DNA of 64,000 nt. Origin: Parus major. Taxonomy: Eukaryota; Chordata; Aves; Passeriformes; Paridae. Below the pieces are notes generated by a model, which was not told where the DNA came from, did no database searches, and was given only the letters and a program-made list of their open reading frames with translations. How positions within the stretch are numbered: position 1 is the first letter of the stretch; each line of letters opens with the position of its first letter. The stretch is from the NCBI RefSeq assembly GCF_001522545.3, contig NC_031770.1, forward strand, positions 30,087,122 through 30,151,121. Direction: 5' to 3'. The position numbers were made by a program, and so were the translations under genes. Below, one piece after another: positions 27,401 to 38,700 of this stretch.

Positions 27401-30400
27401 AATCAATACTCGGAGGACAATACAATTTCCAAAACTGAGGGACTCTCACTAAATGATAGCATTTTGCCTACTTTATATATGCAGCTTCCTCTGAGACTCC
27501 TCTGAATTATAATAATTAGAGATAAAAATGCTGCAGTTATGGTGACAGAGCTGATGTAACAGTCATACTGTGAAGGATGGTTGTGTTTCAGCAATTAAGT
27601 CAACAAGGACATGACTTTGGATTCTGCTCTTCTAAGGGCACAATTAGGTGCCTATCATGAAACCAGACAGCTTTTCATTCTTCAAAACACTGCTTCAAAT
27701 CTAGAATTGTGTTCCCCTTCCTTAGGATGCTTAGGATGTAATTAGGACTTTCAACTTAAATAGTACATTCAACCAAGCAGAAGTTAAATACATACATTAC
27801 TAAGGCCTTCAAATAAACAACTCACCCAACATTAGACACTATATAATCTAAAGAGCCAAAAACTAAAGACAGTAATCATCAACCAAACTTTTTTTCTCTG
27901 TTTGTCTAACTGCTTATTAAAATAATTTTAGGAAAACCGGTTTTTATGTCCATTCAAAATTTTTCATTACTTCCATTTAGTCTCTAATTTACAAACACTG
28001 GAAATCCAACATTAACCAAAGTACATTTATTAAAGGGCTTAACACTGATGAAAGTAATATTAGAAATAAATTTCCCTAAAACACTAATAAAAATACTACA
28101 ATATTTAGAAACTGAAATGTATCTTCCTTGCATTGACTTATGTTGTTCAAGTTCAGAGCATGTGAATGGTGGCAAGATAAAACAGATGGAGTCAAACAGG
28201 ATACCTAAAAGTCTTTCATACATAATGTGGAATAGCATTTGCTTCTGCACAGAAGACACCAGATGACACGTTAAGTGTAAAAATCCATCAACAATTCTAT
28301 AATACAACTTCTCTGTACAGGCAAGTACTGCACTTACCACAGTGTTACTAGTCAGATGCTATAAACAGAAATTGAACACACAACTGCAAACTTTCTTCTC
28401 CTCATGGAATACTGAAACTCTTCAACTACTATGTTTTCCTGAGTACAGGTAAGGAATAACTTAAGAGTTAATGGAGCTATGCATTACAATACACTGTTTG
28501 ACATTCAAGATTGCAAAAAAGTGTCAAAAAAAATAAAAGTTTAACCCCACACTCTGTAAGAACAGAAACTTCCCACCATTTCAAACAAAAGACCCATCTC
28601 TATTACAAAAATAGCTTTAAATCAAAATCTTAAATTAGAAGATAATGAATGATTGAGCATTTCTGCAGAACCTAAAAATACCAACCCGCTACTTCTGTCC
28701 ATTAATGACATCTCCACAGCCTAAAACCACTGTGGTCATTCACACAAAGGTTTCATTTGCCAGAACCATTTATTTTCCAATACATATGGTGTCCTCAACA
28801 ACATTTTGTTATGTAGCATTCTCAGCATCCCAAGGAGATGCCATTTTAATATCTGAAGCTACTCTGACCTAAGTTTCTTCACAGCTCTGTCATTGAGAGA
28901 AGTTGATTCATGCTGCAGCTACTGCCTGATTTTCAATTCTTCTCACAAAAGCAAAGAAGGGACTCCATCCTAGTGAGCCCTGCCTGTTCAAAATAGACAG
29001 GAAATATTTCTGACACTTCAGTTAAAAAAGGAGAAAAAAAAAAGGAAGAAAATAGCAATGGAATTTGCCAGCTTAAAGTGAATATGAAGTTCATTTTAAC
29101 CCAAATAAGGGTTTCAATATAATCAAGATCAAATACTGTCCAACAACATTCACAATTTCTCTTAACTTGTGAAGTACAATGTTAATTATATCAGTTAAGG
29201 CTGTATATTTGAGGAGACGCATGAACACAATTACATTTTTATCCTTAAAGAATATAAACAGTAATTGGCTGAGAAAGTATATCACATTCATAATTTTTAA
29301 CCACTGGCTCTAAAGAAAGCCTGTGTCTATTTTATGCACTAACTTCTAATTTAAAAAGAAATTGAAATCCAGTAATGGATGTTAGTGAAAACATAGAAGT
29401 CAAAGCCCAACATCTCCAATAAATACATCAATCAAGGATCACTCTCTTTAGCTAATGTTTTGCATCACTGATTTCAACACCTTAAAAGAAATACTGAGTC
29501 TTGAGGCTTCCACCAATTTGAGATTTCAACAGCTGTCCAACACGCAGCAAAAATATTAACATCAAATTTCAACAGAAGTGGTAAATTGTTTGAAATGTAT
29601 AGAATTAAAGTCACCAGAAGTATTTCCTCCAAAACTACGATGCCTATATTATAATCCTCTGACTGACTGGGTTTACCATCAGAAACTTTTGAGAACCTAA
29701 AGCATCTTCATCAAAATGAAGAATTATATGAAACACATCTATGGTACCATACAACATTTGAACATTTTACTAATTAGTATAAAGACAGATATTTTCTAGC
29801 ACTAACTGGAATAATGTGGAATAATTGTCAGCACTGACCAAACAGTAATACTTTTGACTAATCAGAGTTTGCAGAAGACATGAAGAAAGTTCTGTCGCAC
29901 AGGAAGACAGAAACCCAGAAGGTGACTTAGACACAGTGACTTAACTCCTCCAAGCTTCAAAAAGGAGGACAATCTAGTTCTTCCTTGTTTATTCCACTTG
30001 TAAGAACAGCGGCCACAATAGTGAATTTCATTCTGACTGATAGGGAAGTTACAATTAGATTAAAAGGTGCTGGATATGCCAGTCTATAATTAACACAGCA
30101 CCCATTTAGAATTAGAAAATATTTATAGAACATTTTATACACAGATTTTGAGTAAATTCATGGTTATTCAAGAAGGCTTTTTCCTCAAATTCTGGCTGCA
30201 CTAAGTTAACAGATATTATTAATCAAGCAGGCCTATTTTTTGATCTTCTTAAATAAAATGCCCTCATATACCAGCTGTTTGAATTTATTCACTCCTTAGA
30301 ATTATCACACAGCATATTTAAAGGAAACAAAATCAATTACTTTTTTTCCCAAGAGAGAATGGTTAAATTACGGAACATCTTCCTGCAGGACATTGTAAGG

Positions 30401-33400
30401 GTCAAGAGTACATATGGCCTCACCAATTCATTATGCAAACCAAAAAATAGGTAAGACCTACTAAGCTGTAAATCTACTGAACAGAGGACAACTTTATGTC
30501 AGACTGCCAGCAGCAAAAGAGGTATACCAAGAAAAGAATCACTTCATGCTTGCTCTGTCCTTATGCTTATTCCCACAGCAGCACTTATCACCCAAATCAG
30601 AAATAGGGCTGGATGCATCTTTGGTCTGATCCAGAACAGCTGGTTTTCATTAGGAAACAAAATCTCCTCTCTGTTTTGTCTATTCTATTAACTACTGCAA
30701 AAGAAAGTACTGTTTTCACATTCCTAGAAAACAACTTATTACAGTTAAAGCATTAAGCCCAGTACATCTGATTTTACTTTAAGTGCCAATAAGCTACATT
30801 TCATAAGGTAAGCTTCTACAGCAAATGGAAAACTTAGCAAAAACATGGTACCTTGCAACTGTACTTGCAAAAGGCAAGTGCTCACTGTACAAAAAAGTGG
30901 ATAAAATTAGTTATCTTTTGACTTTTTTTGATATGTCCTTCTAGTTGTATTATTGTAGTGACCAAGGGAAATCATAATTTATCATGCTTTATCCTGCATA
31001 TTTTTATTCAAATAGGGAACATGACAAAGTTCAATTCCTCACTACCATGCTCTCCTCAGACAGAAACTTCTCTATCTCATAATTGTCAATATCATCTAAA
31101 ATTAGGATCTAAGCAAATAATTTTAGTGTCTCTCCAACATCCCTTATCATACAGTGTAGTACTTTGCAGGAAAGTTGTAACTAAATCAATTTCTCATCAG
31201 ACTCTTTGTTCCTCAGTTAAATAATCTGTCACACCGATTTGTGCAACACACCAGTAGATATATCATTACAGCAGTTAATGATGGTTTTAAATATAAACTG
31301 CTTCAAGTTCCTTTACCCAAGAATTTAGCAGAGTATTATATAAGTTCATGCATAATATAAAAAAACTACAATCATACAGTATTTTTAGTCTTAACCTAAG
31401 AGCAAAATGGAGTACACTGTCTCAAACCGAAAAATCCACTGCTTACTCCAGCATCTGATCTAAAGTGCCAGCCAGTGAAAGCCTTGCTAAGGAACCGCAT
31501 GATCCAAGCCTACTGAAAACAGACTCTCAGAGGGAAAGGTACGTATTTCAACAGTTTACTCAAGCCTCATTTAGAAACATCTCTGTTAGGTTGCAATAAT
31601 GATTAAAGCAAATTAGGTTTAGGGAGGCATTATGCATCCTCGATGACCTACACTGCCTGTGAAATTAGACAGTGTTTATTAAAAAGGCAGTGTTTATTGA
31701 AATGGAACACTGCGAGTTCCTTTGGAATGAACAGCTGTAATCACCAAAAAAAGTAAAGAAAAGACTAGTCAGAAAAGAGGCTTCTAAATGGCACATATAT
31801 ATAACCATTGTTTGTTTAGAAGCTAAAAGCAAGCTTTGGTGATATACACTCACAAATATATCATGCTTAAGTCAAATGATTCACCGTTTGATCAAATGTT
31901 TAATTTTAGCAAACTTAATTGAGGAAAGAACCAGATTGGCATGGCAAGGATCTGATGATACGTGACTGGAAAATCCAGACTCATAAATAAACTCTGAATT
32001 GAGCTTGCACAGAATTCTTGGGGCACAGTGTCTCATCACACATATGATGCATACAGTGTCAGAGAAAGGCAGAGCAAATACCAACATCGCTCAAGCGCCC
32101 TGCTGCAATGTTCTCAAATAATATTACTATCAGTTTTCGCTGACTACAGTACCTTATGGTTGCCAGAACTGAGCTGAAACTATTCATACTGTGTTTTCAA
32201 TCAACTTCCTGCTGACTGCCACCATGTGAAGAATGGAATTCATTTGTTTTATGTCTATTAACATATTTCCTTCTTTTCTGGCTCTAAGGCACTAAATGCA
32301 GTGCTATGGCATCAGTCTGGACAATAAAAAGATAACCAGCAGCCATTACAGTACAAATAGAATTGTAAAAGTATTACCCTTTCTGACATACTCTTTTCAT
32401 AGCATATGCTACCACCAGCTTACAAGGCCCTTCTATGCATACAACCATTTAACTGTAGTATCCCCAGCCCTCGTTTCACTCATAAGTAAAACCTTCATAG
32501 AGATATTTAAAAGCCAAAGGAAAACTGACAACATGTAGGTCATTAAAGAGTCAGCCTCATCTCTAATAACCAAAAAGGTTTAACTGGAATATAATACATT
32601 CAGTAATATTTCCATGTATTTATAAAATCTTCAACCTTGAGCTCATATACACCAGAAGAGGAAGTCTTCTGGAATCGAGTAGTCTAAGAAAAATTAAACT
32701 TTACATGATTCTATGACTCTCTGGTCTGATAACCAGGAAAAATAACCAAGAAAGCATTTTTCCAAGTCATAAGAATCAGAAGTTAAGTACAGCATACTTT
32801 AGATGAAGTAATCTAAAGTAAAAACTTGCATACTGAACCCTTTCCAATTTTTGTACAGTAAGACTATTCCAATAAATAGTGAGATAGTTGATAATGACTG
32901 AAGTTGAAGATACAAAAATAGGGAGAAAAGGGAGCAAAATATTTCCAAACACTAAGTTTAATGAATTTTTCAAAAATAACATGAATACTAATGAGGTTTC
33001 CCAACTGAGACTATCTGGGTAAGTGAAATGATTTTGTAAAATATAAAGATCATCTCAGTGATTCATTTACACTTTACTTGAGCAGAAATGACAGACTGGA
33101 GATTCTAAAAAGAAGGGCAAGTCTGCAGATTTAAGGATGGATTCCATGATCTTCAAAAAAGGCAAGCAAATGTTAGTTGTTGACCTTAAGCAGATGTTTC
33201 AGAAGTTCTTAACAGCCTCACTCCAAAGTATCTTCTTTCAGCTGTTCATTTTTCAGTCTCTTAGATCTTGAAACATCAAGAGTTTAGTAGTTTCCCAGTC
33301 TCTAAAGATTCTTGAAACCTAGAGAATCTGAATTTCTAATATAAACCCAAGTCTTTTAAAAGAAGAACCCCTCCAACTTCAATGCAATAGTACATACTAG

Positions 33401-36146
33401 TCTGCTCCTGTAATCTCTTTGCATGCCATCATTATCAACATGTGTCTCTGGAGCCATTTCTATGTCTGTTCAACCAATAGGCAAGGTTTAGCACAGTAAC
33501 CCACAGCTTAATTTAATTTTAATACTTCTTTCAGTCTTTTCCTTAATGTTTTCTGTCACTGTACATGACAGAAAGCATGTATCTTACTACAAAAAGTCCT
33601 GTAAGCATCAATAAAATCAATTAAAAAAGCCCCCAAAAACGCATCATCTTTTTACTTGGTAAAATCTAGACCTTATTGTTTGATCTGCAGACACAGAATT
33701 GCTCTGCTGCTTATCTGGCTTGGGCTCACTCAAAAAGAGCTGTGAAAAGGCTCTCAACCATTGCACTGACAAGGACCAGAAAACATATTTACTGCTCCTC
33801 TACACTACCTTATTTATAAATTCAATAGAAACTACTACATTAAATTACAAGTTTCAGAACTTTTCATAGCTTTAAATGTCCTGGCCCAATTTTCCAAAAT
33901 GTGACTTGACAGACACTAAGATGACACGAAAGTCACAGGTAAGACACTGTCTTAAGACATGCCACTGGTCATAACCATAGCAGAAATTAAGAGCAGCAGA
34001 ATGTCAACTTCAGACAAATATGTCTTTTTCCTATCACAACTTACCTTCAGAAAGTTGCCATAAAACTGTAACCCCTCAAGAACTCCTGACAATGCAATTT
34101 CAATAGAAAGGCACATCTGTACTGATTTACCAGACAACAGTTCACACACTAGCAGGACCTAGATAAATAAGGTCATGTAGTCACTTTTTCAAGAATGAAA
34201 ATACAGCAATCAAGTCTGGAAACTGACAGAACAGTTTTTTTAAGTGGAAAAATAGATATTTACTTTGCCACTATGCACTGAAATGCACCTGGCAGACACT
34301 TAAAGACACTGGAAAACAGGCATTCAGTGTATTAGTGGGGAAAAAATGAATGTTTTGTTCCACACCGCTATCTTTTAAAATTATCATATGAAAACACCCC
34401 TGCATGGATGGCACTCAGAAGGAGAAAAAAAAAAAAAGGGAGGGCAAAAATATACCATTTGATATCTGCTTGTGCAAGGGAAGCATGTTTTAAAAAAATC
34501 AGCTTTAAAGGCAATGGGTTTTCTTGAGAGCCTCCTGTAACCATTAAGCAGATCCTTGAACACAAAGCACCAGATTTTCTTCTCATTATCAAAATACCCT
34601 GAACTAGGCAAGAAGTTGAGCCCAGAGAAAAAGTTCGCTTTCAACTTTCTACAGTTCTCCCATAAGTAACACATTACAGAAGTCAGAGCACTGCATTAGA
34701 GATAGCAAAAACTTGTCCACTACTTTACAAAAAATAATCAGACACAAATACGGAAGCCTAACAAAAAAAAAAAAAGACTGTATTTATTATCTGTTTTGCA
34801 AGATCACTCCCAACAGGGACAAGGCATTTGTTGCAACTCATGCTTCTGTCATAACTCAAAAATGAGATTTAATTTACAATCCTGCCACTTTAATAAACCG
34901 ACCAAATGCACAGTTACATCACTAAATCACTCTTACTTCATCTTTCTCTCAGCCTCCACTTCCCCAGAGTATCTTAAACTGCATGACATAAATCCCAAGA
35001 AGGTACAATCACAGAAAAGTGTAAATCTCAGGTGGGCCCTCAAAAGTCTATTTAGTCACATATTCCTTGAATTTTCCATAAATAAGAACATTAGGGAATA
35101 ATGCTGCTGTGATAGACATTAAAGACATTTTATGATGATGTGTATCTGCTAGACCCTCTCCCATGATACATCAGATTAAAAAGAAAAAAAATCAGTAACG
35201 ATAATATCTTCGACACGACCCTAGAGGTGGTAGTTTAGAAAGGAACAGTTTAATTTTATTTTTTTTCACCTTTGGCAAACAGAAATTATCCCTACCTCCT
35301 TCTTCCTCAACGGGTATCAGCAAGCAGCTAACAAGGGCCTTATCTATTAAGAACCACTTCACTTTCATAAGGTAGAGAAAGAAGTATGTTTTTGTCTTTA
35401 GCTTTTTTCCCTCATTAGTTATGCTGCCCTGAGTGATTCGTAGCGACAGTTCTCCGTTCCCGGGAACGAGGCAGGGATGCGTCAGGGACACCCATCAGGG
35501 CGCCCAGGGGGCCGCATTACTCATCTGCGCCTTAGAGGACCTAAAGGCAGGCCCCCGAGCACAGCCCACAGCCCCAGAGGAGGGGCGGCCCCTCCAGGAA
35601 ACTTGCGTGCCTGGGGAAGTGGCCGGGCCGCCCCCGCCGGGCTGCCGGGAAGGCCGCGGTGTCCGGGCGGCGGGGGGGCCGCGGGCGGCCTAGGCACCCC
35701 CTCCCCCTCCGCGTCCAAGGGCAGCGCAGCCACCTCCCCTCCGGGCACCCGCTGCCTCTAAGCCAGGAGCCGCCGCTGACACGGCGGTCCAGGCCCCCGG
35801 GGACCCGGCACCCACAGGCAGGGAGACAACCCTGTTCCGAGGGTGGGAACTCCCGCGGCCCGCTCGGCAGGGGCTCGGGACCGCCCCCTCCCCGCGGCGA
35901 GCTGCTGGCTCGGCCCCCGTGACCGGGGCCAGCGCTCGGGGTTNNNNNNNNNNNNNNNNNNNNNNNNNNNNNNNNNNNNNNNNNNNNNNNNNNNNNNNNN
36001 NNNNNNNNNNNNNNNNNNNNNNNNNNNNNNNNNNNNNNNNNNNNNNNNNNNNNNNNNNNNNNNNNNNNNNNNNNNNNNNNNNNNNNNNNNNNNNNGCGCG
36101 GGGGTAGACTGGGTGCCTTGCTGCGCTCGCTGCCGGCGTCTCCCAT
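3668..36146 (-). CDS. ZFAND3: ZFAND3, 5' part of the coding region (exons 1 and 2, split by a 32 kb intron)
   Basis: ZFAND3 (also called TEX27) is a small protein with an N-terminal A20-type and a C-terminal AN1-type zinc finger; in mammals it is about 227 residues long. Two separate pieces identify it. The first 17 codons read MGDAGSERSKAPSLPPR, which matches the mammalian N-terminus as I remember it. A micro-exon 32 kb further along the minus strand reads SSKTMNLCSKCFA, carrying the second Cys pair (CxxC) of the A20 finger. The intervening residues, expected to hold the first Cys pair, fall in an assembly gap. Exon order, strand and codon phase agree. The acidic/Ser-rich middle and the AN1 finger must lie left of position 1. 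Identity is recalled family knowledge, not a database search. The coordinates span exons plus intron; the visible coding pieces are 36096-36146 and 3668-3708. Confidence 0.95.
10462..11186 (-). mobile_element. Solo LTR, ERVL-type, with perfect 5-bp target duplication
   Basis: TG...CA termini: on the plus strand it runs from TGTCTTGGTTTTGG to CCCCCAACA, so the element itself is on the minus strand (starts TGTTGGGGG, ends CCAAGACA). It is flanked by identical CTAGC at 10457-10461 and 11187-11191. A 5-bp duplication fits class III (ERVL) elements. The part nearest 10462 matches the LTR at 51355. The stretch from about 10680 to 11186 is GC-rich and includes a short CAG run near 10918-10932. At 725 bp and with no internal region, it is a solo LTR in the ZFAND3 sense orientation. 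Confidence 0.88.
16071..16213. repeat. Inverted repeat, 52-bp arms at 92% identity, 39-base loop
   Basis: Left arm 16071-16122 and the reverse complement of right arm 16162-16213 agree at 48 of 52 positions without gaps, with weaker pairing for about eight more bases outside. The loop (16123-16161) can pair further (CTACAAT with ATTGT). In RNA of the ZFAND3 sense (minus) strand two of the four mismatches become G-U pairs. It could be a palindromic miniature DNA transposon or a hairpin-RNA source. No target duplication or known family was recognised. Confidence 0.85.
18408..18460. repeat. AT dinucleotide microsatellite adjoining a CR1 3' end
   Basis: Imperfect ATATAT runs from about 18411, becoming pure AT over about 18431-18457, directly next to the CR1 fragment. 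It sits where the short tandem tail of CR1 would be. Confidence 0.85.
18461..18560 (-). mobile_element. CR1 LINE 3' end fragment
   Basis: The plus strand reads as the reverse complement of a CR1 tail: CACTGAACAGTCTGAATTGG, then GGAAGGGAA, then TGTCCAACTC, then GGGGATCGAACCCACAACC. The last phrase is characteristic of bird CR1 3' UTRs. About 100 bp survive, 5'-truncated. Confidence 0.75.
22257..22799 (+). mobile_element. Solo LTR on the plus strand (class uncertain)
   Basis: Termini TGTGGGA and TCCTACA form imperfect inverted repeats. A polyadenylation signal AATAAA is at 22733-22738, followed by a short U5. The 8-mer CCTTCATC occurs directly before the element (22249-22256) and again at 22801-22808, one base past the predicted end. 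This looks like a target duplication with a one-base boundary error. About 543 bp, antisense to ZFAND3. No internal retroviral genes adjoin. Confidence 0.7.
23095..23370 (-). mobile_element. Short LTR on the minus strand
   Basis: On the minus strand it starts TGTGGAAAAGTAGGCC and ends GTGTCA. It carries a CCAAT box (ATTGG near 23225 on plus), AATAAA (plus 23134-23139, TTTATT), then a perfect 8-bp hairpin (CTCTCCTG at 23104-23111 with CAGGAGAG at 23121-23128) near the 3' end. About 276 bp. No clear target duplication. It lies 295 bp from the oppositely oriented LTR at 22257-22799. Confidence 0.65.
25493..25500. promoter_or_regulatory. Perfect palindromic CRE (TGACGTCA) in ZFAND3 intron 1
   Basis: A full consensus CREB/ATF site in otherwise CpG-poor intron. 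CpG-containing full sites are rare by chance in such sequence, but a single site proves nothing about function. Confidence 0.3.
35944..36095. other. Assembly gap (152 Ns) in the CpG island
   Basis: A run of N within extremely GC-rich sequence. It removes the last codons of ZFAND3 exon 1 and its splice donor. Gaps like this are common in bird assemblies, where GC-rich first exons drop out of sequencing. The true length may differ from 152. Confidence 0.98.
36096..36146 (-). CDS. ZFAND3: ZFAND3 exon 1, visible coding part (codons 1-17)
   Basis: The minus strand reads CCCACCATGGGAG around the start, with A at -3 and G at +4, a strong Kozak context. Translation gives MGDAGSERSKAPSLPPR. Codon 17 ends exactly at the edge of the run of Ns. 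The family sequence predicts about seven more residues in this exon (the start of the A20 finger, with a Cys-Pro-Cys), then a splice donor. Neither is visible, so both must lie inside 35944-36095. The longer open frame through the Ns towards 35541 is an artefact of the gap. Confidence 0.95.
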
Positions 36147-36450
36147 GGTGGGGCCAGGGCGCGGGGCGGCGGGCGGGCGGGGGGCGCGCGGCTCCCGGCT
36201 GGGATTCCAGGCCGGTCAGCTGGAGCCGGGTGACACCACTGGACAGGCAGCGGAGGGGAGGGCGTGGGGGGGGGCCCGGCCGCCCCCTGCCGATGCGGCG
36301 GGTTGGGCAGTGGAGCGGCGGCGGCAGCGCCGTCCACCCGCCGGTGCCAGTGACCGCCCAGGTGCTGCAGCGGCACGCGCCCCCCCTCCCCGGAGCGCCG
36401 CTCTGCCCCTCGCGCAACAAAGCGTCCTCGCGCACTGTGGATCCCCCCGT
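36147..36450 (-). promoter_or_regulatory. ZFAND3: ZFAND3 5' UTR and core promoter (approximate)
   Basis: The sequence just upstream of the start codon is very GC-rich. Read on the plus strand it contains closely packed GGGCGG-type Sp1 boxes at about 36159-36185, next to the ATG. No TATA box is seen at a useful distance, as expected for a CpG-island housekeeping promoter with dispersed start sites. The transcription start cannot be placed from sequence; 36450 is only where the densest GC stretch fades. Confidence 0.6.
36156..36192 (+). other. G-rich tract with quadruplex potential beside the ZFAND3 start codon
   Basis: Several runs of three to six G separated by one to four bases lie on the plus strand immediately upstream of the ATG, so the 5' UTR itself is C-rich. 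The plus strand is the template for ZFAND3. A second such tract (GGGG-T-G8-T-GGGG) is at about 36717-36735. Confidence 0.55.
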
Positions 36451-37099
36451 TCTAAGTGCGATGGTTTCGTCAAGCTACCGAATCAGCTGGGAGCGGCATG
36501 TACCATAGCACATACCCGGGGGAAGTGGGGTAGATCGAGTGCGGGAACTGGGTGAGAAACGAACTTGGAGGGCACCTGTAGGCTCGAGAACAGAACGAGA
36601 TTCTTAATGACAAGTCTCAGGTGGGTCTGAGGCCAGCAGAGCTGCCTGGAACCGCTGCCCTCTTTTGCCTATACACATACGTTGGGCGCACAGTGGTACA
36701 GCCAGGGATAGCCGGTGGGGTGGGGGGGGTGGGGTGCTGGTGTTGCTCGCACATGCGCAGACGTATCCCCGACGCGGAAGTCTGTTGGAGGGAGCGGGTC
36801 TGGGGGGCTGGGCCGAATCTGTCCCGGGCTGCTGCTCCTGCTGTGCCGGCAGCTGCTTCGCCGAGGGAGGGTGGGGGGAATATTGAATATCTTTTACTTG
36901 TCCTGGTCGCTGCTAGCGCAGTGTGCCAGTGCCAGGCCTGCTGTGCGCGCTCGGGAACTCTGCCCGGAGGTTAGGCGGCTATGGGGGGCTTCAGTGCTGT
37001 GCAGGATGAGGACAGGGACTTGTTTCCTTTGGGTGCCGGCTTCAGCGAGGTCTGGAGGGCCCCAAGGGCGACGTTTGGTCTTCTGCTTGCCTTCTTATC

Positions 37100-37259
37100 G
37101 TATAGATGTTCGTCCTCGGTTCCCTCAGAGCTAAATAAAGCCGTGTACGTGTTTGACGTACTCGTGGGTTTCCTCGCCTGTGGTAAACGCCACTTGCTGC
37201 GTGAGGACACGGAGCTGTGGGTTGGCTGCGCTGGCCCTGTTCTCTGGGACCTGCAAGAG
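37100..37259 (+). other. Possible first exon of a divergent transcript ending at a good splice donor
   Basis: CAAGAG followed by GTAAGG places a near-ideal plus-strand donor at 37259/37260, at the outer edge of the CpG island and pointing away from ZFAND3. An open frame from 36981 reaches this donor in phase 0 (93 codons), but its translation resembles no family I know. A non-coding divergent RNA is at least as likely. The left limit of the exon is arbitrary. Confidence 0.3.
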
Positions 37260-37330
37260 GTAAGGTATGGCAGGGAGGGAAGAGCACAGCGGGCACGGTC
37301 ATTACTGGCTGCCGCCTTTGACGGACAGTA

Positions 37331-38385
37331 AAGGAGAGGGGAATTTCCAGCGCCTGGACATGAGAGCTGAGTAATGGGGATTGTACTTCTGGTACCGGTG
37401 TAGCCAATAGTATTGAGCAAGTTACAGCCTTGCACTCTGTACCTTAGTTTTGTCTGTGAAATGGAAATGTTTCTGACCTTCTCTGCCAGAAATTTGAGAT
37501 CTGAGTGGAAAATGTGTGGAAGAATACTGGTGTGGCATTACTGCAGGTGGAATTTTGATCAATTCCTGACTGCTGTTGCCGATCTTTGATTTTTTGCTTT
37601 GCACTTCAAACCAAGGTTATTAAACTTTGAAAATAATAAATTATCATTATTAAAGAAGTTCAGAGTATGTGAATCTTCGTGAACAACTAATTAATTCTGA
37701 CAAAGATACTATGGCTTTAGTATTAAGCTTCCTACAGCATAGTCTATCAAATTAATTTATGACAGAAAAAAAGCAATAACAAAATACACACATGCTTAAA
37801 ACTTTTAATAAAACTTTTTCATAAAAAGTGGAATTTAATTGAAATCATGTAAACAGACTTCTTACGAAAAGGCTGGTTCATGACAGTTTACTAGTGGTCA
37901 TGATTTTATCAAACCATTCTGTTTTGGGGTTGCCTGACTACTGACTGATGCAGCTCTCTGCCCTCTCTAAAGTGTCTGTGGCTGCAGACCACTCTGTGCA
38001 CTGATGCACCAGGGATGTCCCTTGCCAAAGCTCTCTGAGGACAAAGCTGAGCTGATGAGGCAACGCTGCTGAGGATACCAAGAGAAATGACTACGTACCA
38101 AAAAATAGCCTTGGCCTTGTTAACTCAGCCCTTTAAGCCACTAAGTCAGCTGGAAACTGAAATGGCCTCTCTTATGCTGGTTACCTGTATTACTACCAGA
38201 GGCTGTAAACTCCACTCAGATAAGGAGTGGCTTCTCAAAGATGATCTAATAGACCTTACGTCTATAATTACTATTAAGGTAAGCACATACTGAGTTAGCT
38301 TTCAACTATTACATGTGGAGAAGCATTCTCTCTGCTCAGTACTCTTGTGTCATTTCAAATAAATCTTGGCTTTCAGTACCTGAAG
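37331..38385. other. Upstream flank of the CpG island, no assigned feature
   Basis: GC content falls within the first 200 bases. A CCAAT box is present near 37401. A donor-like AAG/GTAAGC occurs at 38277-38283 but no convincing acceptor or coding content accompanies it. Confidence 0.5.
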
Positions 38386-38700
38386 GGAGCCTAGAAGAAA
38401 GATGGAGTCTATGTACATGGGCATGTAGGGACAAGGACAAGAGGGAATGGCTTTAAACTGACAGAGAGTAGATTTAGATTAGATAATAGGAAAAAAATAT
38501 TTAACTGTGAAAGTGGTGATGCACTGGAACAGCTTGCCTGCAGAAACTGTGGATGCTCCATCCCTGAGTGTTCAAGGCCAGCTTGGATGGGGCTCTGAGT
38601 AACTTGGTCTGGTGGAAGGTGACCCTGCCTGTGGCAGGGGGGCTGGAATTAGATGATCTCTCTTGAAGTCCCTTCCAACCCAAGTCCATTCTATAATTTT
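38386..38700 (+). mobile_element. CR1 LINE 3' end, about 315 bp
   Basis: Clear plus-strand CR1 tail. In order: GGCATGTAGGGACAAGGACA, GGCTTTAAACTGACAGAGAG, TAGATTTAGATTAGAT, GCACTGGAACAGCTTGCCTG, TTCAAGGCCAGCTTGGATGG, and finally GTCCCTTCCAACCCAAGTCC with an ATTCTATAAT-type end. It is the best preserved CR1 copy in the window and strong evidence for an avian or other reptilian genome. 5'-truncated as usual. Confidence 0.93.

Larger units (their letters stand above)
3709..35943 (-). other. ZFAND3: ZFAND3 intron 1
   Basis: About 32.4 kb between exon 2 and exon 1, continuing into the gap. AT-rich, with no credible internal coding exon on either strand. Inserted elements are listed separately. 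Apparently unique sequence without recognised features fills 3709-10456, 11192-16062, 16222-18400, 18561-22248 and 23371-35430. Small items seen: an AAAAT run near 4440-4460, an ATT run near 15030-15047, an 18-bp tandem duplication at 31670-31705, and many short A or T runs. Confidence 0.85.
35430..37330. promoter_or_regulatory. ZFAND3: CpG island spanning ZFAND3 exon 1
   Basis: This is the only long stretch in the window with dense CpG dinucleotides and high GC; both flanks drop abruptly to AT-rich DNA. It covers ZFAND3 exon 1, the start of intron 1 and about 1.2 kb upstream. On the upstream side there is an ETS/GABP-like CGGAAGT (36775-36781), an NRF1-like ACATGCGCAG (36751-36760), and a CRE half site TGACGTA near 37154. 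The island is asymmetric, extending further upstream than the coding exon needs, which fits a divergent promoter. Limits are by eye. Confidence 0.85.

Noticed and set aside
31670..31705. 18-bp tandem duplication
   Set aside because: Simple replication slippage; no sign of function.
35541..36508. Several open frames over 200 codons running through the gap
   Set aside because: They are open only because N is not a stop and GC-rich DNA has few stops. Only the minus frame from 36146 is real, for 17 codons.
36981..37331. 117-codon plus frame at the CpG island edge
   Set aside because: Not called as a gene: translation is unfamiliar and Kozak context weak. Kept only as a possible divergent transcript.
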